Positions 6,605 to 16,363 of a DNA stretch of 64,000 nt are shown one piece after another. Under the pieces are notes generated by a model. The model was given only the letters and a program-made list of their open reading frames with translations, was not told the DNA's origin and searched no databases. The translations under genes were made by a program, and so were the position numbers. The stretch is from Verrucomicrobiota bacterium. GTDB lineage: Bacteria; Verrucomicrobiota; Verrucomicrobiia; Limisphaerales; JADJPG01. The DNA is taken from the NCBI GenBank assembly GCA_016713365.1, contig JADJPG010000003.1, positions 139,894-203,893 on the forward strand. Direction: 5' to 3'. Position 1 is the stretch's first letter. Every line of letters starts with the position of its first letter.

Positions 6605-8050
6605 ATGTCGGACAGTTCGCCGGCAGATTTCAAGAAGGGTCGTCGCCGCAAGGCGACGCTGGCCGACCCGACGCGGGTGGACCGGCTGCCGCCGCATTCC
6701 ATCGAGGCTGAACAGGGGGTGCTGGGGTGCGTGATGTTGTCTCCGCATGAGTGCCTGGGGCATTGCGTGGAGAAGTTGAAGCAGGGCCCGGAGATGCTTT
6801 ACGACTTGCGGCATCGCGCCATCTACGAGGTGTTGCTGGAGATGTATGACAAGAAGTCAGCCATTGATCTCATCACGCTCCAACAGACGTTGAAGGACCG
6901 GCAGCAGCTCGAAGGGGTGGGCGGGCTGGTTTACCTGGCGTCGCTCCCGGATGCGGTGCCTTCGGCGGCGAATCTGGATTATTATCTGGAGATCGTGCGG
7001 GAGAAGTTCGTGTTGCGGCAGATGATCGGCACGTGCACGGAGGTGGTTTCGCGCGCGTATGAGCATCAGGGGGAGGTGGACGCGCTGTTGGACGAGGTGG
7101 AGCGGGACATTCTCAAGATCAGCGGCGACCGGGTGGCGAGCAGTTCGCCGACGATGAAGGATTTGGTACACCGGGCGATTCATCACATCGAGATGTATCA
7201 TCAGCGGCAGGGGCAGCTGGGCGGCATCGCGACGGGGTTCATCGATCTGGACAAGATGACGGATGGGTTGCACGAGGGCGAAATGATCGTGATCGCGGCG
7301 CGGCCTTCGGTGGGCAAGACGTCGCTGGTGATGAACATGGCGGAGCATGTGGCGGTGCAACTTAAGTTGCCGGTCGGTGTCTTCAGTCTGGAAATGACGT
7401 CGGAATCGCTGGTGATGCGTATGATGTCGTCGCTGGCGCGGGTGAATTCGCGGGCGATTCGCGAGGGGTTTCTGGCGGAGCGGGATTTCGCGAAGCTGAC
7501 GAATGCAGCTGGGCAGCTGGCGAAGGCGCCGCTGTTCATCGATGATACGAGCGGGTTGAGCATCCTGCAATTGCGGGCGAAAGCGCGGCGGATGCACCAG
7601 CAGCATGGGGTGAAGCTTTTCATCATTGACTACCTCCAGCTGCTCCACTCTACTGCGCGCCGAGCCGAGAATCGGCAGCAGGAAATCGCGGATATTTCCA
7701 ACGGCATCAAAGGTTTGGCGAAGGAATTGAAGGTTCCAGTGGTGGTTTTGGCGCAGCTAAACCGTGAGTCGGAGAAGGAAAAGCGGGCGCCGCGCGTTTC
7801 CGATTTGCGCGAATCGGGGTCCATCGAACAAGATGCCGATCTCGTAGCGCTGCTTTACCGCGATGTGCGGGAGAAAGACGATGAAGAGGACCAGGCGGGT
7901 CCGCCGCCGGAGACGATTCCGGTGAAATTGCTCATCGCCAAACAGCGCAACGGTCCCACTGGGGACATTAACTTAACCTTTTTGAAATCATGCACGCGGT
8001 TCGAGAGCGCGGCCAAAATCAGTGGTGAAGACATTCCGGCGGATCATTAG
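6605..8050 (+). CDS. dnaB: replicative DNA helicase DnaB
   Basis: A 481-residue hexameric helicase that unwinds DNA at the replication fork. The N-terminal DnaB domain starts at PPHSIEAEQGVLG (about 28-40). The RecA-like C-terminal domain has Walker A ARPSVGKTS (about 230; family members usually have G-M where this has S-V), Walker B LFIIDYLQLL (about 338) and the SDLRESGSIEQDAD sensor region. The ATG at 6605 is preferred; a GTG at 6503 would add 34 residues unlike other DnaB N-termini. Its 3' end overlaps the start of bamA by 29 bp in another frame. Confidence 0.95.
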   Translation: MSDSSPADFKKGRRRKATLADPTRVDRLPPHSIEAEQGVLGCVMLSPHECLGHCVEKLKQGPEMLYDLRHRAIYEVLLEMYDKKSAIDLITLQQTLKDRQQLEGVGGLVYLASLPDAVPSAANLDYYLEIVREKFVLRQMIGTCTEVVSRAYEHQGEVDALLDEVERDILKISGDRVASSSPTMKDLVHRAIHHIEMYHQRQGQLGGIATGFIDLDKMTDGLHEGEMIVIAARPSVGKTSLVMNMAEHVAVQLKLPVGVFSLEMTSESLVMRMMSSLARVNSRAIREGFLAERDFAKLTNAAGQLAKAPLFIDDTSGLSILQLRAKARRMHQQHGVKLFIIDYLQLLHSTARRAENRQQEIADISNGIKGLAKELKVPVVVLAQLNRESEKEKRAPRVSDLRESGSIEQDADLVALLYRDVREKDDEEDQAGPPPETIPVKLLIAKQRNGPTGDINLTFLKSCTRFESAAKISGEDIPADH

Positions 8051-10466
8051 ACGGAAGTCGTCGCTCGCGTTTGGCTGCCTGCTCTGGTGGGCGCTGAATG
8101 GTTTCCCCACGACCGCGCAAGCGCAATTCACGCCGCCGGCGCCGATCAAGGTCACCAGCATCATCGTCAGCAATGTCGGCCCGCAGTCCGTGAGCGAATC
8201 GCTCGTGCGGGCGAACATCCGCATCAAGGAAGGCGACACGTTCAACCGGAACAGCCTGGACGATGATGTCCGGAATCTCTACTCGACGGGTTACTTCGAG
8301 AACGTGCGCGTGGCGGAGGAACGCCGGCAGGACGGCATTTCGCTGATGTACATCGTCTGGCCGCGCCTGAAGGTGACGGATGTTCTCTTCACCGGGAACA
8401 AGAAGTACTCGAGCGCGAAGCTGATGAAGAAGATCACCAGCGTCGACAAGGTGAAGAAGGATCCCATCGGCAAGCCGCTGGATGAACGCCAGATCTTCAC
8501 GGACGCGCAGGAGATCAAGAAGCTTTACGAAAAGGCCGGTTACCCGCGCACAACGGTGGTTCCGAAGGTGACGCCGGATGAACGTTCCGGACGCGCGACG
8601 GTGACGTTTGAAATCACGGAGGCGCCGAAGATTCGCATCTCGAACGTGGTGTTTGAGGGCGCGGATGCCTTCAAGCAACGCAAGCTGCGCAAGGTCTTCA
8701 AGACGCGCCGGCATTGGTGGCTTTCCTGGCTGACGCAGTCCGGCACGCTCAAGGAAGATCAGCTGGATGATGACAAGGAGCGCATCGCGGAGTTCTATCG
8801 CGACGCGGGCTACATTGATTTCGAACTGCTCGAAGTGAAGCAGGTGCCGCAGGGTCCGAAGAAGATGGAACTGCGCGTCGCCGTTTCCGAAGGCCGCCAG
8901 TACAAGGTCGGCGCGGTGGATTACAAGGGCGTGGCGCTGTTCCCCACGAACGACATCACGGCCAAGCTCAAGATGGGCGCCGGCCAGACCTTCACGCCGA
9001 AGGGCCTGAGCAAGGACATGGAGATCGTCCAGGATCTCTACGGCACGAAGGGCTACATCGATGCCCGCGTGGTGGCGCGCAAGAACGCCAACACGGAGAC
9101 GGGCAACATGGACCTGGTCTACGACATCGATGAGCGCGACAAGGCGTTCATTGAAAAGATCGAGATCAAGGGCAACACGAAGACGAAGGATCGCGTGATT
9201 CGCCGCGAGTTGTCCGTGTCGCCCGGCGAAGTCTTCGACATGGTGCGCGTGAAGCGCAGCGTGGACCGCTTGAAGGGCTTGAACTTCTTCGACGACCAGT
9301 TCGGCGTCGATGCGCAGCCGGAGCCGACCGATGTTCCGAACCGCCGCAACCTGGTGGTGACGGTACGCGAAAAGAACACCGGCAACATCCAGCTGGGCGC
9401 GGGCTTCACCTCGATCGACAGTTTGATCGGTTTCGTCGAAGTCACGCAGGGCAACTTCGATCTCTTCAACGCCCCGAGCTTCCAGGGCGCCGGCCAGAAG
9501 GCGCGCTTGCGCATCCAGATGGGCACGCAGCGCAAGGACGTGGTGGCGACGTTCGTGGAGCCGTGGTTCCTCGAACGCAAGCTGGAGCTCAGCACGGAGC
9601 TGTATCATCGCGAGCTGAACTTCCTGAGCGATCGCGACACTTACAGCGAGCAATCCACCGGCATGCGCGTGGGCCTGACCAAGGCGCTGGGCACGGAGTT
9701 TCTCCGCGGCGGTCTGACTTACACGCTGGAAAGCGTGAACATCGACCTGAACGATAATCTGCACGGAGACATCGTTGTTCCCAACGGCAACGGCGGGCTC
9801 AACTTCGTCCCTGCCAACGTCTCCGAGGAAATCGCCCGCGAGGCCGGTCGCCGGCTCGTTTCCAAAGTCGGCACCTCGCTCATCTACGACACGACCGACA
9901 GTTATCTGCTCCCGACCAAGGGTTTCCGCTCGGAATTCCGCGCGGAACTCGCCGGCGGCCCGTGGGGCGGCGACGTGGATTTCTACAAGATCGAGCTAAA
10001 GCACGCGCAGTACGTGAAAGGCTTCTGGGAAGGTCACCTGCTCGAACTCGGCGGACGCACGGGCGTGGCGGAATCCTACAATGGCGACATTGATGTGCCG
10101 CTCTTCGATCGCTTCTTCCTCGGCGGTCTCGATTCGCTCCGCGGCTATCGTTATCGCGACATTGGACCGCGTGATCGTTTCCGGGAACCGCTGGGCGGCG
10201 ATACCTACTGGTTCGGCACGGCGGAATACAGCGTGCCGATCGTGGAGCGCGTGCGCTTCGCGGCGTTCTACGATATCGGCATGGTCTACAAAGACTCGTA
10301 TTACTACAACTTCCACGAGTATGCGGACAACTGGGGTCTCGGCATCCGCCTGCTCCTGCCGATCGGGCCGCTGCGCCTTGACTACGGCATCCCCATCCAC
10401 AACTCTTCGGGGAAGGCTGGCAGTGGCAAGTTCCAGTTCAGCGCCGGCTACCGACGCGACTTTTAA
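8022..10466 (+). CDS. bamA: outer membrane protein assembly factor BamA
   Basis: An 814-residue Omp85 protein that inserts beta-barrels into the outer membrane. A signal peptide (basic start, core LAFGCLLWWAL, cleavage after TTAQAQ) precedes five POTRA domains (about 45-440) and a C-terminal barrel (about 470-814). FFLGGLDSLRGYRYRDIGP is the conserved loop 6 region with its RGY motif. The chain ends in Phe, the usual barrel signal. The start is GTG at 8022 or 8025, inside dnaB. An OmpH/Skp chaperone gene follows 12 bp later, the common bamA-skp order. Confidence 0.95.
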   Translation: MVKTFRRIIRRKSSLAFGCLLWWALNGFPTTAQAQFTPPAPIKVTSIIVSNVGPQSVSESLVRANIRIKEGDTFNRNSLDDDVRNLYSTGYFENVRVAEERRQDGISLMYIVWPRLKVTDVLFTGNKKYSSAKLMKKITSVDKVKKDPIGKPLDERQIFTDAQEIKKLYEKAGYPRTTVVPKVTPDERSGRATVTFEITEAPKIRISNVVFEGADAFKQRKLRKVFKTRRHWWLSWLTQSGTLKEDQLDDDKERIAEFYRDAGYIDFELLEVKQVPQGPKKMELRVAVSEGRQYKVGAVDYKGVALFPTNDITAKLKMGAGQTFTPKGLSKDMEIVQDLYGTKGYIDARVVARKNANTETGNMDLVYDIDERDKAFIEKIEIKGNTKTKDRVIRRELSVSPGEVFDMVRVKRSVDRLKGLNFFDDQFGVDAQPEPTDVPNRRNLVVTVREKNTGNIQLGAGFTSIDSLIGFVEVTQGNFDLFNAPSFQGAGQKARLRIQMGTQRKDVVATFVEPWFLERKLELSTELYHRELNFLSDRDTYSEQSTGMRVGLTKALGTEFLRGGLTYTLESVNIDLNDNLHGDIVVPNGNGGLNFVPANVSEEIAREAGRRLVSKVGTSLIYDTTDSYLLPTKGFRSEFRAELAGGPWGGDVDFYKIELKHAQYVKGFWEGHLLELGGRTGVAESYNGDIDVPLFDRFFLGGLDSLRGYRYRDIGPRDRFREPLGGDTYWFGTAEYSVPIVERVRFAAFYDIGMVYKDSYYYNFHEYADNWGLGIRLLLPIGPLRLDYGIPIHNSSGKAGSGKFQFSAGYRRDF

Positions 10467-10478
10467 CCGTTTCGTTCT

Positions 10479-11102
10479 ATGAAAATGCTTCGTCCCCTCC
10501 TGATGCTTTCCTGCGCGGCCTGCCTCGTTTTCGTGCAACCCGCGACCGCCGCCGAACCCAAGATCGCCACCGTCGACCTCAAGAAAGTCTTCGAGGATTA
10601 CTACAAGACCAAGCTGGCAGACGCGGCGATCAAGGAAGAAGCCAGCGGGCTCGACAAGGATCGCAAGGCGCTGATCGAAGATCACAGCAAGGCGATGGAA
10701 GACTACAAGAAAGCGCTGGACGAAGCGAACAACCAGGCCATTTCCGCCGACGAACGCGAGAAGCGCAAAAAGGAAGCCGAGGGCAAGCTGATCAAGATTA
10801 ACGACCTGCGCCAGACCGTGGAACAGTTCGACCGGACGGCGAAGCAGAATCTCGACGAGAAGCTCCGCATGACGCGCGAGAAGATTCTCAAGGAGATCAA
10901 GGACGTCATCACCACGAAGTCGAAGGTCGGCGCCTTCACGCTGGTGCTGGACAGCAGCACGGCCGAACCCGCCGGACGCCCGCCCGTGGTGCTCTTCACG
11001 AACGGGGATAATGATCTGACCGCCGCCGTTCTCGAAACGCTCAACGCCAACGCCCCGGCGGACCTTCCGAAGACGGACACCAAGAAGGAAGAGAAGAAGT
11101 GA
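10479..11102 (+). CDS. OmpH/Skp-family periplasmic chaperone
   Basis: A 207-residue exported protein. The signal peptide ends near PATAAEP, then PKIATVDLKKVFEDYYKT begins the OmpH domain. A long charged coiled coil (about 45-145) forms the tentacles that hold unfolded outer membrane proteins on their way to BamA. The C-terminal FTLVLDSS strand is also typical. It ends with a lysine-rich tail (DTKKEEKK). Location 12 bp after bamA supports the role. The stop overlaps a GTG that could open the next frame, but an ATG 9 bp downstream is likelier. Confidence 0.88.
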   Translation: MKMLRPLLMLSCAACLVFVQPATAAEPKIATVDLKKVFEDYYKTKLADAAIKEEASGLDKDRKALIEDHSKAMEDYKKALDEANNQAISADEREKRKKEAEGKLIKINDLRQTVEQFDRTAKQNLDEKLRMTREKILKEIKDVITTKSKVGAFTLVLDSSTAEPAGRPPVVLFTNGDNDLTAAVLETLNANAPADLPKTDTKKEEKK

Positions 11103-11110
11103 GGCCTGGA

Positions 11111-14100
11111 ATGCTCAATGACCAAATCCCAATGACCAAGGATGGCCGCATCACCGTGTCGAAAGGCCGGGCGGTTCCTTCCACTCCCAGGACATTGCGT
11201 AATTGTTCATTCGCCATTCTGTCGTCGCTCATTGGCTCGGTTCCACTCGCAGCGGCTGAGGCTGACTCGCCCGGCTCCGCCTCGCTTTCCCGCTTCGGCA
11301 ATCTCCCGCTCTACTTCGAGGCCAATCACGGCCAGACGGATCAGAACGTCGGCTTCTACGCGCGCGGCCAGAATCACACCGTCTACCTGCGTCCGAATGG
11401 AGCGACGATCGCGTTGAGCAGCGATTCGTCGTCCGCGACACAACCCTTCACGCGCCGTTACGCGACGAACAGCTCGGAAGTCCGTTTTGTTCACATGACG
11501 CTCCTCGGCAGCAAGCCGGCGGCGGCGTCCACGGGACTCGACCCGCTGTCCGGACGCGTCAACTACCTGCTCGGGAACAATTCCGCCCGCTGGCAGCAAA
11601 GCGTGCCGACCTTCGGCAAGGTGCAATACACCTCCGTCTACGAAGGCATCGATCTCGTTTACTACGGGAACAATCAGGAACTGGAATACGATTTTTACAT
11701 CGCGCCGAAGATCGATCCTTCGGTGATCGCGCTGAAGTTCGATGGGGCCGACCGGTTGAGCCTTGATGCTGGCGGGAATTTGGTTCTCAAAGTCGGAGCC
11801 AACGAGCTGCATCAGAAAAAGCCCGTCGCCTACCAGACGATTGCCGGCAAACGCCGCGACGTCGCCGTCCGCTACGAGATTTCCGGTCAGCAGACCGTTT
11901 CCTTCGCGCTCGGCAGCTACGACGCCGCGCAGCCGCTGGTCATCGATCCGCTCCTGAGCTACTCGACATATCTCGGCGGCGCGAAGGGCGACATCGGCTG
12001 GGCCATCGCCGTGGACGCGGATGGTCGCGCCTACATCGCCGGCGATACGCTCTCCATTTTCAAGAAGCTCCCGACCTCCGGCCAGCAAACGAACTCCGGC
12101 GGCGGCACGCGCTACGGTGGTGACGCGTTTGTGGCGCGCCTGGATTTCAACGAAACCAATCAGAGCCTCACGCTTGGTTACCTGACTTACTTCGGTGGCG
12201 ACGGACTGGATTCGGCCATTGGCATCGCGGTGGACACGGATGGCGCGGCCTACATCACGGGCTACACCACCTCGACGAATTTCCCAACGAGCGCCGACTT
12301 CGGCAACCCGGCCGCCTTCCAGCCGGAAATCGCCGGTGACACGGTGCTCTCCGTCTACAAGGGCGACATCGTCGGCAACTTCAACTCAACCTACCCCGAC
12401 GCGTTCGTCACCAAGCTCGATACGAACGGCCTCGGCGTTTACTCGACCTACCTCGGCGGCGAATTGAGTGAAAGCGGAACGGACATCGCAGTCGATTCCA
12501 CCGGCGCCGCCTACGTCGTCGGCTACACGGAATCCGCGCTGACCTTCCTCATCTCCAATCGGGTTGAAACCGCGCGCTGCACCAACGGCGTCTGCGGCAC
12601 CCCCACCGCCGTCACCAACATCACCACCACTTCCCTGCTCGTCGCGAGCTCGACGGTCACCAACGATCTGGGCATCCAGCGTTCGACGACCAACACGCTG
12701 CAATCCGTCGTCACCACGACGCTGCTCAGCCCGATTAACGCCGCGCCTTACTTCACGGGATTTCCTGTCGCGAACGCCATTCAGACGAACAACGGCAGCC
12801 AGACGCTCTTCTCGGTGATTCGCACACGACTCGGCGACAAGCGTTTTGTTGAACCCGGAACCAACGTGCTCATCAACCTGGATACGCCAGCAGATTTCTT
12901 CATCACGAAGCTCTCGCCGGACGCCACGTCGTTGACCTACTCGACCTATCTGGGCGGAAACGACAGCGACCTCGGCACAGGCATCGCCGTAGCCCCTGAT
13001 GGCAGCGTGTCGGTCTCCGGCTACACCATCTCCACCAATTTCCCAACCACGAATGCCTTCCAGTCTGCACTGAGTGGTGTTCGCGACGCAGCGGTGGCGA
13101 AGCTGAATACTGCAGGCGACACGCTCATCTTCTCCACCTATCTCGGTGGCCGCGGCAGCGATACTGGTTATCGTCTGGCCGTTGATGCCGCAGGTGCGAC
13201 CTACGTGACCGGCGCTTCCGGCAGCACCGACTTCCCCAGCACGCCCGGCGCGCTCAATGGCGGCGGCGTCTTCGCCAGCACCAATACTTCCGGCAGCTGG
13301 CTGCTCTCCAGCAGCGGCCTCAGCCACACCATCGTCAGCGCGCTGATTGCCGACCCGTTCAATGCGGGGACGCTTTACAGCGGCACTCCACGTGGCGTCT
13401 TCAAATCCACCGATAGCGGCACGACCTGGGTCAACCTCAGCACCGGCCTCGTGAATCTCGCAGTCAACGCGCTCGCCATCGAGCCGCTCACCGGATCGCC
13501 CGTCTACGCCGGAACTTCCGCCGGTCTTTATCAAAGCACCGACGGCGGCTTGAACTGGACCAACGCGGAACCCGAACTCGGTCCCAGCGACGTGCGCGCC
13601 ATCTTCTTCGACTCCGCGACCGGGACGAATCTGTTCGTCGGCACTTCGTCCGGAGTTTACGCACGGACCAACGACACCAACTGGTCTCCGCGCACGAAGG
13701 GCCTGCGCAGCCGGTCCGTCCGCGTGTTGCTGGATGATCCGTCTTCTCTCCTCTACGCCGGCACCGATTCCGGCGTTCACAAGAGCACCAACTGGGGTGT
13801 GAACTGGACTGCGATGAACAAAGGGCTGAAGACCACGAAGGTCCGTGCGCTGGTCATCGATCCCGCCAACGCTGCGACGCTCTACGCCGGAACCACAAAG
13901 GGAATTTTCAAGACCGTGGACGCTGGCACGAACTGGACCGAGCTCACCAACGGCATTGGCAAACGAACCATCAACTCGCTCCTGATCGATCCAGGTTCTT
14001 CCCTGACACTCTACGCCGGCACCACCAACGGCCTCTTCCGCAGCACGGACGCCGGCTCCTCGTGGTCCCTGAGCAATTCCAACCTGACGGCGGGCGACGT

Positions 14101-14875
14101 GACCAAACTCATCTTCGCGCCGGGCAGCACCGACACGATTTACGCCGGCACACGCGGCACCAACTTCGCCGGCGGCACCAATGACGCATTCCTCGTGAAG
14201 TTCGCGCCGGACGGCCTCGCGCTCGAATACGCGCTGACCTTCGGCGGCAATCGCAATGATGAAGGCTGGGATGTCGCAGTGGATGGAGATGGAAACGCCT
14301 ACGTCACCGGCCAGACGGCTTCCCGCAATTTTCCGGTGCGCGGTCCGGCCGGGTCCTTCACGAACACCAGCACGATTTATCAGACCAACATGGCGGGAAA
14401 AATTGACGCGTTCCTCGTGAAGATGAATGCCGACGGAAGTTCGAATGAGCTTTCGTTCTATCACGGCGGAAAGAAGACCGACATCGGACACAGCATCGCG
14501 CTGGACACCGTCGGGAACGCCTACATCGTCGGTCGCACGGAGTCGACGAAGCTTCCCACAACGAACTCGCTGGTCACGCTCGATGACGACGCACTGAAGT
14601 TCAGCGGCAAACGCGATGCGTTCGTCACCAAGTTCCTGACCGGAACACCAGCGCTGAGCCTCGAACCTCTAATCACCGCATCGGCATCCGGCTCCGGCAG
14701 TTCGCTGATTCGAGTCAGCTGGCCGGCCTCCTCCTACGAATTCCGTCTCGAAGCCCGCAACCCGAACGGCGGGGAATGGTTCCCCATAACAAAGCCGATC
14801 ACGAAAGCCGGCGGACGCAGTCAGGTCATTCTGCCCGCGAGCTCCAGCACCCTGCTCTTCCGCCTGCGGATGTAA
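11111..14875 (+). CDS. large SBBP beta-propeller protein with inserted BNR-like repeats
   Basis: About 1254 residues, probably exported. A DUF7948-type N-terminal domain (FEANHGQTD near 70, LEYDFYIAP near 195) is followed by SBBP repeats of the form STYLGG-D-G-IAVD-G-AYVTGYT-S-FPT (about 285-715). Then comes a block of six or seven BNR/sialidase-like repeats of the form LYAGT-GVFKSTD-G-TW (about 717-1017), more SBBP repeats (to about 1180), and a short beta domain. Function is unknown; such proteins are surface or secreted. The start is uncertain: bases 11115-11141 contain a doubled CAATGACCA word seen in intergenic repeats, so an ATG at 11132 is possible. Confidence 0.85.
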   Translation: MLNDQIPMTKDGRITVSKGRAVPSTPRTLRNCSFAILSSLIGSVPLAAAEADSPGSASLSRFGNLPLYFEANHGQTDQNVGFYARGQNHTVYLRPNGATIALSSDSSSATQPFTRRYATNSSEVRFVHMTLLGSKPAAASTGLDPLSGRVNYLLGNNSARWQQSVPTFGKVQYTSVYEGIDLVYYGNNQELEYDFYIAPKIDPSVIALKFDGADRLSLDAGGNLVLKVGANELHQKKPVAYQTIAGKRRDVAVRYEISGQQTVSFALGSYDAAQPLVIDPLLSYSTYLGGAKGDIGWAIAVDADGRAYIAGDTLSIFKKLPTSGQQTNSGGGTRYGGDAFVARLDFNETNQSLTLGYLTYFGGDGLDSAIGIAVDTDGAAYITGYTTSTNFPTSADFGNPAAFQPEIAGDTVLSVYKGDIVGNFNSTYPDAFVTKLDTNGLGVYSTYLGGELSESGTDIAVDSTGAAYVVGYTESALTFLISNRVETARCTNGVCGTPTAVTNITTTSLLVASSTVTNDLGIQRSTTNTLQSVVTTTLLSPINAAPYFTGFPVANAIQTNNGSQTLFSVIRTRLGDKRFVEPGTNVLINLDTPADFFITKLSPDATSLTYSTYLGGNDSDLGTGIAVAPDGSVSVSGYTISTNFPTTNAFQSALSGVRDAAVAKLNTAGDTLIFSTYLGGRGSDTGYRLAVDAAGATYVTGASGSTDFPSTPGALNGGGVFASTNTSGSWLLSSSGLSHTIVSALIADPFNAGTLYSGTPRGVFKSTDSGTTWVNLSTGLVNLAVNALAIEPLTGSPVYAGTSAGLYQSTDGGLNWTNAEPELGPSDVRAIFFDSATGTNLFVGTSSGVYARTNDTNWSPRTKGLRSRSVRVLLDDPSSLLYAGTDSGVHKSTNWGVNWTAMNKGLKTTKVRALVIDPANAATLYAGTTKGIFKTVDAGTNWTELTNGIGKRTINSLLIDPGSSLTLYAGTTNGLFRSTDAGSSWSLSNSNLTAGDVTKLIFAPGSTDTIYAGTRGTNFAGGTNDAFLVKFAPDGLALEYALTFGGNRNDEGWDVAVDGDGNAYVTGQTASRNFPVRGPAGSFTNTSTIYQTNMAGKIDAFLVKMNADGSSNELSFYHGGKKTDIGHSIALDTVGNAYIVGRTESTKLPTTNSLVTLDDDALKFSGKRDAFVTKFLTGTPALSLEPLITASASGSGSSLIRVSWPASSYEFRLEARNPNGGEWFPITKPITKAGGRSQVILPASSSTLLFRLRM

Positions 14876-14890
14876 CCGCACCGGGCGGGA

Positions 14891-16087
14891 TTACTTCACG
14901 CCCTGGTTCAGATAGATCTTCAGGTTCTTGGTGGCCCGGCCGGCAGCCACGATGTCGAGCTTCCCGTTTCCGTCCAAATCGGCGAGGCACAGATCTTCGC
15001 ACGCCATCGTGTTGTCATCGATCAACGTTTGCTGCCACTTCGTCCCCTCTGCATCGACCGGCGTGAACAGCTTGATGCCCACCTTTGCCGTCGGACGATT
15101 CATCGCGCGCCAGCCCACGACAATTTGATCGCGTCCCAAGCCGGACAAATCTCCACAAGCCAGCGCGTGACCATCGATCAGTGATTCATCGAGCAACGTG
15201 CGGTTCCAAAGTTTTTTCGCGTCCGCACCGGAGGATGGCGGCGTGTAGAGCACCAGGTTGTTCCCGTGCATCGGCTCCACCGTGGCGACAAAGCGTTTTC
15301 CGGCGCCCAACTGACCGGCGCGGACTTCCCCTGCCCCGCCGCTTTCCGTTCCGGAGATCTGCGTCATCGAAGCGGCGCCCGGACCGACCTCCATCAGGAA
15401 CACTCCTTCCTTCCCGCCCACGAGCATCTCTTGAGCGGCATCGGCGTCCCACTGGATGGGATCGAAGTTGTGCGTCTTGTGCATCGATTCATCCAACGTC
15501 TCCACCTTCCACGGCTCACGAACATTCGCCGGCTTCTGGTAACGAATGACCTTCACGCCGGCGCCTTCGCCCGTGGCCGGCTTGTTGCCGCGCCCATGCA
15601 ACGGCACCATCACGAGATTGTAAGCGCCCTTGTCGTTCTGCACCCAGCGCATGCGATGAACCGTCGGCTCATGCGGCAACGGCACCGGTTCCCATTTCTG
15701 CGTCCGGTCCGCTGGCGGAACGAGATAGAACACCGCGCCGCTGTTGAGCGTGTCGCCGGGATTCCAGCCCGCGCCCACGGCGACTTCGCATTTCCCGTCG
15801 CCGTCAATGTCCTGCGCCGCGATGCACACGTGATCTTGCGGCGTGAGGTTTTCCGCCATGACATGCTTGGCCCAGGACGGGTTCTCGTACCAAACAATGA
15901 GATTCTTGTCGGCGAGTAGAATGTCGGGCTTCTTGTCGCCGTTCACATCCGCGACGGTGACGCCGTAGCCGATTTGGACCTTGGTATCGACATCGACCGC
16001 CTTGAAGGTCGCCACGGGAACTTCCGCCGCAAGAGTGGCGCATTGGGCGGCGAGGAGAGAGAGAAGGATTCTAGTTTGCATAAGCAC
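14891..16087 (-). CDS. FG-GAP/VCBS repeat secreted protein
   Basis: A 398-residue protein with a clear signal peptide (MLMQTRILLSLLAAQCATLA). Several FG-GAP/VCBS-type calcium-binding motifs follow: VADVNGDKKPDILLADKN (about 46), AQDIDGDGKCEVAVGAGW (about 92), CGDLSGLGRDQIVVGWR (about 313) and LADLDGNGKLDIVAAGR (about 368). Together they form a seven-bladed propeller like those of secreted Verrucomicrobiota and Planctomycetota proteins. There is no catalytic domain; an adhesive or binding role is an inference. It is convergent with the SBBP protein gene, only 15 bp apart. Confidence 0.8.
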   Translation of the reverse strand: MLMQTRILLSLLAAQCATLAAEVPVATFKAVDVDTKVQIGYGVTVADVNGDKKPDILLADKNLIVWYENPSWAKHVMAENLTPQDHVCIAAQDIDGDGKCEVAVGAGWNPGDTLNSGAVFYLVPPADRTQKWEPVPLPHEPTVHRMRWVQNDKGAYNLVMVPLHGRGNKPATGEGAGVKVIRYQKPANVREPWKVETLDESMHKTHNFDPIQWDADAAQEMLVGGKEGVFLMEVGPGAASMTQISGTESGGAGEVRAGQLGAGKRFVATVEPMHGNNLVLYTPPSSGADAKKLWNRTLLDESLIDGHALACGDLSGLGRDQIVVGWRAMNRPTAKVGIKLFTPVDAEGTKWQQTLIDDNTMACEDLCLADLDGNGKLDIVAAGRATKNLKIYLNQGVK

Positions 16088-16363
16088 CTGTCGTGAGTTC
16101 GCCGGTAGTTATGGAACCGCCCTCGGAAGATTCAAACCTATTCGTCGCTTCAGACCCGTCACAGCCACAACCCCTTCCATCATTCCGTTCCCAACCGAGG
16201 TATGCCGCGAGAGTGACCTGCCCGAAATTAACAGAATCCCAGTTGCCAGCTGGGGATCTTTGTGGCTAATACCATCGAGTCTTCCGACCGATTCTAAGGG
16301 GTCATATTGCCCGCGGAGTCCATGTCGTTGTTTCGCATGATCTGGTGTGGGTAATTGTTTTGT
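16088..16363. other. intergenic region between divergent genes
   Basis: These 276 bp separate the FG-GAP gene (minus) from the jelly-roll protein gene (plus), so promoters for both should lie here. I see no convincing -35/-10 pair, hairpin or repeat. Confidence 0.4.

Noticed and set aside
8019..9764. Long antisense ORF (581 codons) opposite bamA
   Set aside because: Shadow of bamA codon bias; composition rich in His, Arg, Ala, Leu with no domain.
12386..14491. Long antisense ORF (701 codons) opposite the SBBP gene
   Set aside because: Shadow of a periodic repeat gene; no signal, motif or plausible start.
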